A stretch of DNA of 64,000 nt from the NCBI GenBank assembly GCA_051294375.1, contig CM119267.1, forward strand, positions 23,003,486-23,067,485, in the 5' to 3' direction. Position numbers and translations under genes: made by a program. Every line of letters begins with the position of its first letter. Position 1 is the first letter of the stretch. Source of the DNA: Paraspadella gotoi (lineage: Eukaryota > Chaetognatha). Positions 12,747 through 22,500 of this stretch are shown here, one piece after another. The notes beneath the pieces were generated by a model. The model did not search any database. It was not told the origin of the DNA and was given only the letters and a program-made list of their open reading frames with translations.

Positions 12747-13170
12747 NNNNNNNNNNNNNNNNNNNNNNNNNNNNNNNNNNNNNNNNNNNNNNNNNNNNNN
12801 NNNNNNNNNNNNNNNNNNNNNNNNNNNNNNNNNNNNNNNNNNNNNNNNNNNNNNNNNNNNNNNNNNNNNNNNNNNNNNNNNNNNNNNNNNNNNNNNNNNN
12901 NNNNNNNNNNNNNNNNNNNNNNNNNNNNNNNNNNNNNNNNNNNNNNNNNNNNNNNNNNNNNNNNNNNNNNNNNNNNNNNNNNNNNNNNNNNNNNNNNNNN
13001 NNNNNNNNNNNNNNNNNNNNNNNNNNNNNNNNNNNNNNNNNNNNNNNNNNNNCTCCTCCTCCTCCCAGAGATAGAAAAGAAAATCCTTTAAAACCGAGAA
13101 CCTATTTTCCTCTGAAGGAAAATATCTCCATAAAGCGAAAACAATAAAGACAAACAAAAGGCTAACCTCG

Positions 13171-13290
<120 letters not shown>

Positions 13291-13615
13291 TTCTAGCGTC
13301 GAAGATTGACTTTTAAAGTCTGCCGCTGGAGGTCGCAAAGGTCGAGCCCATTCGGCGTCAACGACGCTCGTCTCGCGCAGGCGCAGTTGTATTTTTGGAG
13401 TCTTTTTGTTTACTATCGTCGTCGNNNNNNNNNNNNNNNNNNNNNNNNNNNNNNNNNNNNNNNNNNNNNNNNNNNNNNNNNNNNNNNNNNNNNNNNNNNN
13501 NNNNNNNNNNNNNNNNNNNNNNNNNNNNNNNNNNNNNNNNNNNNNNNNNNNNNNNNNNNNNNNNNNNNNNNNNNNNNNNNNNNNNNNNNNNNNNNNNNNN
13601 NNNNNNNNNNNNNNN

Positions 13616-13653
<38 letters not shown>

Positions 13654-14375
13654 AACAAAGAGATATTGATTTTAATTCAACAAGTCGTGGCTTTTCGCAT
13701 CGCGATCTTTAAATTAAAAGCAAATTAGAAACAAAAACGTTAACGGATTACAACTAAATAAATTCTAAAAATCATTAAGCTACATTTGTACTTTGTTCGT
13801 GAGTTATGAAGTTGGCTTCTATCACCATCTTAAGTCAGATTATGTATCACAAGTAGTCAAACGGGCAACTGGGTCGACACAACAACGTGATCAGGGCAAC
13901 CGTCGAAGAAACTACAGAGGATGGACTCTCTCTCTATCTCTCTCCTTTTCTCTCTATCCCGCTCTCACACTCCACTCTCGGATTCACCCGGCGAAATTTT
14001 ACCGATAAAATGTATTTGTTGATCACGTGATCTTTTTTTTTCACGTGACGTCACTCGATGCGAGATTTTTTTGAGTTCGAAGTTTTTCGACGCCTACGAC
14101 TCGTTCTCGCTCTGGGCCTCATGCAACGATGGAGAGGGAGTGACTGAACACAAAACACGNNNNNNNNNNNNNNNNNNNNNNNNNNNNNNNNNNNNNNNNN
14201 NNNNNNNNNNNNNNNNNNNNNNNNNNNNNNNNNNNNNNNNNNNNNNNNNNNNNNNNNNNNNNNNNNNNNNNNNNNNNNNNNNNNNNNNNNNNNNNNNNNN
14301 NNNNNNNNNNNNNNNNNNNNNNNNNNNNNNNNNNNNNNNNNNNNNNNNNNNNNNNNNNNNNNNNNNNNNNNNNNN

Positions 14376-14411
<36 letters not shown>

Positions 14412-14688
14412 GGGGGAGAGAAATGCGTGAAAAACATTTCATTCGTAGGGTAATAATATCACTTCGATCTTCGCATTGAAAAATTTCGATAGTTAATCTT
14501 ATCTCTTATTTCTCGCTAATTGTTACATTAAACATAAGCAACTTAGAAATGATTCGGCGTTTTAATGTACCTTTTGCTATCAGCTATATCATTATTGATA
14601 CAATCGATGACAGTATCAAGCTATCAATGATAAAATCAGAGATAGCATGAACGTTATCATCAATGATATCGGGTCATTCGCGACTCAC

Positions 14689-14821
14689 CTAATCGATTGG
14701 CAATCACGCCTTGTCGAGGTGAGGTTCTTCCCTTGGCCTCCACGTTCACCACCACCGCGCTCTTTTTAGGCATCGGTTGAGGAGAGGGAGACGCGAACGT
14801 CTCGCTCTCCTCGCTGTCAAC
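14689..14821 (-). CDS. Orphan exon, possible alternative 3' exon of the ZM gene
   Basis: Acceptor CTCTTTCTAG then GTT-GAC-AGC, open for 133 bases, donor TTAG|GTGAGT. It reads VDSEESETFASPSPQPMPKK then SAVVVNVEAKGRTSPRQG. Strong splice sites on both sides and coding-like composition argue for a real exon. Its acceptor phase (0) matches the exon ending TTTE at 17435. The following exon is not visible; gaps at 14160-14375, 13425-13615 and 12747-13052 may hide it. It could belong to a separate gene. Confidence 0.42.
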
Positions 14822-15236
14822 CTAGAAAGAGGGAGACGGAGACGATTGTCGGAAGCGGAATTCGGGACGGGCGGGAGAAGGGAGCGACGAAAAAGGGGAT
14901 TTAGTTGGTTGACGCTTTGGTTAGTTCAACAGCGCGTAAGACAGTGGACCTGATTATATTTATTATTATATTTAGAATCTATGACATACAAACGTACATT
15001 CTCGTATCTTTTGCATTACTACTATGGTTTATTCAATAAAAAAATATATATAAAGTATAAACGTAAAACACGGAACAAAACTTGCACGCTGTGTTTGTCT
15101 TTTTTTTTTGTTGGAGACAAAGGCTTTTTGGTTAAAACAAAAGGGTAACAAATTCATGCTATATATCAAAACGTTACATATATTAATACTTAAATAAACG
15201 AAACGAACATTGAGGAAAACGTGGCCCTCGGCGATT

Positions 15237-15944
15237 TTAAAAATCCGTTCGTGTCAATTCGTCGTCATCGTCGACAGAAATGTCGGCAACTGACACTTTG
15301 TCATTTCCGTCGACAGAAATGTCGGCAACTGACACTTTGTCATTTGCGTTGAATTTATTTTGGATTTCATCCAGAATCGCTTCGTCGTCGGCATCAGTTT
15401 TAGAGTTACTGTGATCGTCTGGTCTATCTTCAGTATTTGAGCATTGTTTGTCATCTGTATTCGTATCGTCAGTATCGATTCTATTGTCGTTTTCATAATC
15501 ATCCTCGTCGTCAGTAGAGACGTCGACCTCTTCGGCGATTTGACTCACGACATTGTCAACGACATGATTCATGACAAGATTAGTGACATTATCGACGAGA
15601 TGATTCACGACAGGATTCACATTTTCACTCACAACTAGTTCTTTTCCTTCGATGTCGTCGGTCGCGTCCGTTTTCGTCGTCGCTTCCTCCACCTCTTCTC
15701 CTCCTCCTCCTCCTCCTCCTCCTCCTCCTCCTCCTCCGCGCCGGATCGGGATCTCCCTGTCCATAGGCACCTCCCTCACGTCTTCCGCCGGCGACGGGAT
15801 CGCCTCCAAACGCCTCGTCGCCGCAGCCTTCTTGTCGTCGTCGTCGTCGTCTTCGTCGTCGGGCTGCTTGAAGTGAAACCCGTAGGTGCCGGTGTCGACG
15901 TTGGGAAGAGGATCGTTGAAGACCATGTCGTAGTCGTCTTCGTC
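15237..15944 (-). CDS. ZM-protein terminal acidic exon
   Basis: Acceptor TTTTTCCAG then GAC-GAA-GAC. It encodes DEDDYDMVFNDPLPNVD, an Asp run, a Gly run from a (CCT)n tract, then an Asp/Asn/Thr-rich tail ending ELTRTDF and a stop. The tail contains a tandem duplication: KVSVADISVD occurs twice, the DNA repeat units lying at about 15271-15306 and 15309-15344. AATAAA on the coding strand occurs near 15030, about 200 bases past the stop. Another spliceable exon lies further left at 14821-14689, so this may be one of two alternative ends. Confidence 0.6.
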   Translation of the reverse strand, partial: DEDDYDMVFNDPLPNVDTGTYGFHFKQPDDEDDDDDDKKAAATRRLEAIPSPAEDVREVPMDREIPIRRGGGGGGGGGGGGGEEVEEATTKTDATDDIEGKELVVSENVNPVVNHLVDNVTNLVMNHVVDNVVSQIAEEVDVSTDDEDDYENDNRIDTDDTNTDDKQCSNTEDRPDDHSNSKTDADDEAILDEIQNKFNANDKVSVADISVDGNDKVSVADISVDDDDELTRTDF

Positions 15945-17984
15945 CTGGAAAAATAAAGGATGGAGACGAAGAATCGAAATATTTTATACAAAAACTATAT
16001 TTGCATATTGCAGTATTACACAATACCGTTAATTTTTTAAATTCATACAAAAATGATATAATTATTATTTTTTTTTAACATTAACTAGTTTTTGTTTTAA
16101 AATCAAGCAAAAGATTGTATTTATTAGTCTTTAGTCATTATTATCATAAGAAAACCTCATTTAGAACAAGCGTTTCGATATCTCAGCATTTATCGAAGAT
16201 ATGTGCGCGGTATTATTCAACACCGCCTCACGTCCGACCATTCCGTCAGCCAAATCCATTGGCTCAGAGGGGAACACACCATCCCAAAAGGCGGGTAGTG
16301 TTCGCATCACAGTTTCCTAACGACTTCCTCTGCGTTTTGGCAAAGCGAGACCGTCCATAGGATAACCGCCGCCAAGTGACTGGAGGCGTCACTGCAGGGT
16401 CGGAAGCCCCAAAGCCAACAGTTGAGATGCCCCATCCCAATGGGCATCACAGGCAACCCCGGCTGCTTGCCATAAGTTGGTGCAGCCCTACTATCCGAAC
16501 ACGCAACCTTCTCAGGGCTTACGCTTACGACAAACGCCTATGCCCTGCCGACTTCGGGTACGCTACGACAAACGCCTATGCCCCTGGGGTTACGCTACGA
16601 CAAAACGCCTATGCCCCCACAACTCCGCCGCTCTTCTCTTCTCTCTCCCACTGATGGATGAGGGTAACAGTCTTTGTCAGACACCTCTCAGCTGAGGAAC
16701 ACTGAGTGATTTTCTTGCCCGGGAGATCCGATGTGGCGTTAATATTCACACCGCCTCACGTCCACCATCCGTTCAGCCAAATCCATTAGGACTTCAGAGG
16801 GGGAACACACCATACCAGGCGTAGTGTTTCCATCCACAGTCCTAAACGACTTCCCTTCTGCCGTTTTGGCAAGAGCGAGCCCGTCCTAGGGTACCGCGCC
16901 AGTGACTCGGGGAGGCGTTCAAGCTGAGAGAAGCGGTCGGGAAAGCCCCAAAGGCTCAACAGTGAATGCCCATTCCCAGGGATGGGCATTCACAGGCAAC
17001 CCGGCTGTGCCATATAATATATCATTTAAATATAAGAAATAACTGGAAAATTTGAGTAGTATATAATTACTAGTATTAATTAGTCTTTTACGCTGTTATT
17101 GATACCCGTTACTGATTTACCGTTCCATTCTTTTTATGCTGTTATTGATACCGTTGCTGTTTTTGTATTCAATTATGTTAATATCGTTTTTGTTTTAATA
17201 AAAAAAATTGCAGTATACTGTCTGCCAGATCTGGCATAATTTCAGACCGTTTGGCCAGTATAAAAATGATCTGGCATATGGCATACAATCTGGCATAATC
17301 AAAAGGTGAAAAAAAAATTAAAGATTTTTCGTTCTACAGCATCGGGCAATATAAATCTGTATTAAAGAATCTATTTGCTTATTTTATTAATTAGCAACCG
17401 CGGCGCAACTGCTGTAAAAAGTAACTAGCGCTACCTCTGTCGTCGTGTAGTCATCGTAGTAATGAATGATTTGACTCTGCGGATTAAACTTGACGTTGTT
17501 CCGCGGCGGCGGGGACTGCATCGGTGCCGGCGACGCAGAGAAGCTGCGGTCGACGAAGTTGTCGGCGCCGTTGGCGACGCCATTTTGAATGCCGTACGAT
17601 TTGGCCAGTCTGTCGGCGGAAGCGGTGAAGTTTATACTGAAAAATTTGGTTATTTTTTCGCGATTAATATTTAAATTTCAAACATAAAATTTCGTAAACC
17701 GGAAATAAAATCAGTAAAATTGATATTGAACATTATTATTTTTATAATAATTTTATCGAGTCAAGATAATTAGCTAATCGATAACTACTATCAAATTCAA
17801 AACAAAAGACTATCGCCGACCGCCCAAGAATCCCCCCCCCCAACCTTCTCTCGATGCCGGACTGTTTGGAGAGGTTTCTCCGCGGCCGGTTGGAGGTGGG
17901 CACGTCGCGGTCTTCGCCCCCGGACCGGGCGCCGCCCCTGGGGAGACTCTGGCTGCGCTTGGGGCGTCGGATCACGACGCTGTG

Positions 17985-18071
<87 letters not shown>

Positions 18072-19502
18072 GCGGGGATTTGAGTGGAGGACAGAATCAG
18101 GGAACGCGAAATTATAATTAGAGATTTTGATTCGTTTGATATGCCGATATTTCGATTAAGAGAGAGTCTAAACGTGATAAAAGATTTAAAAGATATTGTC
18201 CGCCTTTTAAAAATAAAAAAAATTGTTGTTTCTAAACATTTTAACATTCTGCCGTTCTAAGATTTAACAGATGTCAACAAAAAAGACGACTGCGAGGACA
18301 ACAACGACAAAGACGATAACTAGTCGATTGCAACTGAGACAATTCAACGGTCCTTTTTTCCCAGAACGCCCCATTTAATCTTAAATTTGGAATTAAATTT
18401 TTTTTTAATTAAAAATTAAATTTAAAGTTAGGGATTAGAGATTAAGTTGGGTCAGGGATTTGGTTAGTGATTAGGGTTATAAAAATGAATAAATTTAATA
18501 TTTAAGATTAAGGCTTGTAGTTGAGCCGAAACCTGTCCGTTTTTTATTAAAAATAAAATCGTTGTTGAGAATTCATTTCGAAATTTTCTAATAATTATTA
18601 CACAACGAAAAGAAAGGATTATACCACAAAGATTAAAATTAAATTCCGGGATGAAGGAACATAAATGGGGGGAAACTTTGGGAAAAGAGATCCAACACAA
18701 CTTCCCCCTCTTCTTCCTCTCTCNNNNNNNNNNATTTGGCACACCCTAATGGGGGGGGAACTTTGGGAAAAGAGATCCAACACAACTTCCTTCTCTTCTT
18801 CCTCTCTCACCCCGAATCGCTGTTGAGCCGCGTGTGTTTCGCGCTGCCGAAATTTGGCGGAGCCACGTAGTTCTTTGGCACGAAGGTCGGGACGCTGCCG
18901 CCGGAAGTGAAGGTTTTCTCGGCGACGTCGACGCCTTTGAAGTCCGACACGATGTCGGTGGGCGGGGCAGTTGGGTTCCTTCAAGGGGGGGGGGAAATAT
19001 ATGTAAATTAATAAAATAACACTAATTATTTAATTATTAAAGGTTGTATTAAGAATCATCGGAAAGCATTTTCCGTGCCGCCTACGTAATCGTTTAATGT
19101 GTCGATCGATATTATTTTCTTGATGTTTTGTTGACTGTTTTGGTACAAATATGTCTCTTCATTGTCACTTCGCTTTTTATGTGTGCGTCATAAAGACGTC
19201 ACTCGTACACATTAGGATAATGGGAAAAAATATTCTGAGCTTAAGTCTTGTCAAAGTGAAAGCCAAGGCCGATTCAGTATCAAAGAGATAAATGCACTAG
19301 AAAAAAAAAAGATTTGTGATTCATACCGCCGCCCCTTACCTGGCGGCGAAAGTGGGCGTGCCGCCGCCGCCAAATTGACTGCGGTTCTGCGTCGGGTCGT
19401 GACGGAGGTAAGAATCGTAGAGGTGAGGCCCGGATGGGGCGCTGGGGTCTCTGAAGTGATGCGAAAGGAAGGATGTGAGAAGTGTGACGTTCTCTCTCTC
19501 TC

Positions 19503-19551
<49 letters not shown>

Positions 19552-22500
19552 CAATCTCTCCCCAATCTCACTTGGCGACGTTATCGGGTATCCCCGATCC
19601 GGTGGACGCCCTCAGCCGGGGCACATCTCCCCGATCGAGTCGTCCGATCGAAGACGTCGGATACATCAATTTCTGAAGCTCGAAATAGTTGAGGCTGCTC
19701 TTCGTGTTTTGACTCGGGAAGTTGACGGGCGGTTGGTTGTAGAAGTGGCTGCGATCCTTGGGAAGAAGTATGATGATTGTTGTTGTTATGCTAATTGTAA
19801 ACCTTTTGATTATAAATTGTTCAATGTTAGACGCAAGGGGGATAAACAGGTATTAGCAACATATATATTATATGGACGGCGAAGAAAGAAAAAATGAATA
19901 AATAAATAAATCGAGACTAGGTAGATAGATAGAAACAATGATACAAAGAAAAAAGGACAGAAAAAACAAAGAACGACAGAAATTAGGAATCTAATATTAA
20001 TAAAGAGAATGGCAAACCAAAAAAAAAAAAAAGATAACCTGCGACGCGACGGGCGCTCGACGACGACGCGTCGAACTGACGAGGCGGATCGACCAGCGCC
20101 ACCTTCTCGGGATACGAGGGCCGAAGGATGTCGGCTACCGGATCGGGGGCTTGAGGCCGTGCCGTCGGGGCCATCGATTGGGGCGATCCTCCCGGCCTTG
20201 AAGGCCTCGTCGAGGGGTCCTCGCCGACCGAGGGGGATCGGTCGACCTCGCCACGCCTCTGACCCGCTCCTTGACCACCTTGACCACCTTGACCCTGTTT
20301 GAATCTGAGTCCTCAGGCGATTCATCTCGTTGCCGTCGTCTTCGTCGATGTACTGCAGATATTTGCTGTAGTCGGGTGCGGATTTGCCGGCAGCGGAGGC
20401 CGCCGCCGCGGCGCTGACGTCTCCCGCCGCCGCTGCAGCGGCAGCCCGCCTCCTCCGCCTTCTTCTTTTCCTTCTTCTCAATGTATTCTGGAGGGATGTT
20501 GGACATGTACTCGATCATCTTGAGAGAGGCCGGCTGGTAGGGCTTCTTGCCCACGCCCTGCCGGTGAGCGGCTTTGTTCGCCTGGGTGTGGGAAAGAGAT
20601 GGTTAAGGCGTTTTAACTTAATTTCTTTTTTAATTTCATTTACGAATGAATCAAAGATGGTAAGCAAATTTACTTATTGTAGACAAATCTTAAACTTAAA
20701 AAATATTCCCAAATAAGTTGAAATTTTACTATGAAAGTGTTATTAAAATTTCCAGTCAATTATTATAAGTAATGAAAAATTGCAAGATTACTTACGACTC
20801 CATTAGACTTTAAAATTTTTTATTCAATTTTTTTATTATTTTTTTATTTCTATATAAGAGTGATGGAGGCATTAAACCAACCTCCTGTTTTGCCTGTCCA
20901 ACGTCAGAGGCAAAATAGCTTATTTTAGAAATGAATGGATAATTTTATATCAGTTGTACCGATTTCATAAGAACTTATATATTCTCTCAATTCCATATTC
21001 CCGGCACCTGGTAACTCCTTATCTCAGCCGGGTCCGCGTACTGATGCTTCTTCTTCTTTTCCTGCGGCGACGACTGTTGATGCAGCGACGGCTGTTGTTG
21101 CAGCGGCTGCTGTTGATGCATCGGCTCCTGTTGACTCTGTTGCTGCTGCGCCGACTGCGCCTGCTGCTGATCGGCCTGCATGCGCGCCACGTGCTTCTGA
21201 TACTCTTCGGCCGCCGCTTGATTCGAGTACAGATTAAGCGGCGAGTTGAATTGCTGCGTCGGCAGCTGGTCCTTCGGCGGCGGGGATTGAGAAAGGATCG
21301 TCGACGGATCCGACAGCTGCATCGGCGCCGGAGGAGAAGTCGGGGTCGGCGCTTTGGGCTGCGGCTGGGGCTGGGGCTGCGGTTGATAGGGCCGCTGGGT
21401 AGCTTGAGGCTGAGACGATTGATAAGGAATTTGACTCTGGGTCATCGTCGGTGACTGAGTCGGCGGCTGCGTCGGCGCCTGCCGAGCCTGCAGCTCTGCC
21501 GGTTCTTGCTCCGGGGCCGGCTTCTGCTTCGGGGGCCTTTTGTTGACCTTCATGCGGCCGAGGTGGGAGGGCTTGACCAGCTGCGGCGCGTAGATGCCGC
21601 TCTCGTCCTCCTGCTGCGAAGCCGGGTGAGACAGGAAGTTCTTTAAGGCACCCGTGTCGCGAGGATCCGTCGGGGTTTGGGCGTACTGACCGCCGGCCGC
21701 TTGGCCGTACTGACCGCCAGCCGGTTGGGCGTAAGGGCTGGCAGAAGGTTGGGCGTATTGGCTGGGCTGTTGGGCGTACTGACCGGCGGAATGAGGGGCG
21801 TATTGACTGACGGGTTGTTGGCCATATTGACCAGCTGGTTGACCGTAGGGACCGGCAGACGATGGCACTCCGTATTGAACACCCGGGGGTGGTCCGTATT
21901 GATTCGCCGACTGCGGCGTTCCGTACTGACCAGCCTGATGAACTCCATACTGACCTCCTTGCGGCATTGCTGGCTGACCCGACGGGAGACTGGACTGTCG
22001 TCCGTAGAAAGGCTCCTGAAATGGAACCGGCGAGGGCGGAGGCGTTGAGACAGACATACGAATCGTTCTCTGCGGCCGCGAAGGGTCCGCGCCCGCTCCG
22101 GCACGATCCGACACCACGGAAATGGTCTTTTGTGCGGGTTGGTTCAGTCCGTAAGAGTCAGGCCGCTGTACGGGAGCGGGTGGGCGACCGTGAACCTGCG
22201 GGACAGTCGAAGGATGATCAGGGGTTAACTCGGGGAAAGAAAGGGCGTCGGGGGGATGAGGAAGGGGCTGATCGACAACGGGGCTAGGTTGTTGTTGTTG
22301 TAGTTGTTTTTGCAGCAATTGTTTCTGCTGCTGTAAACGGAGCTGTTGCTCAACTAGCTGCTGTTGCTGTAGCCGTATTTGTTGCTCTTGTTGCTGTAGA
22401 TATTCTTCTTGCTTTTTTTGCTGCAGAAGGTATTGTTGTTTTTGCTGTTGAAGCTGTTGTTGTTGCTGTTGCGTTAAATTTTGTTGCTGTGATTGCTGTT

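Noticed and set aside
13306-13410. Plus-strand segment reading FGVNDARLAQAQ, reminiscent of VRHAQ before a ZM motif
   Set aside because: No ZM motif follows, splice sites are weak and a gap follows at once; similarity is too short.
16115-16695. Short plus-strand frames in the direct-repeat element
   Set aside because: The two repeat copies do not preserve frame and no known domain appears.
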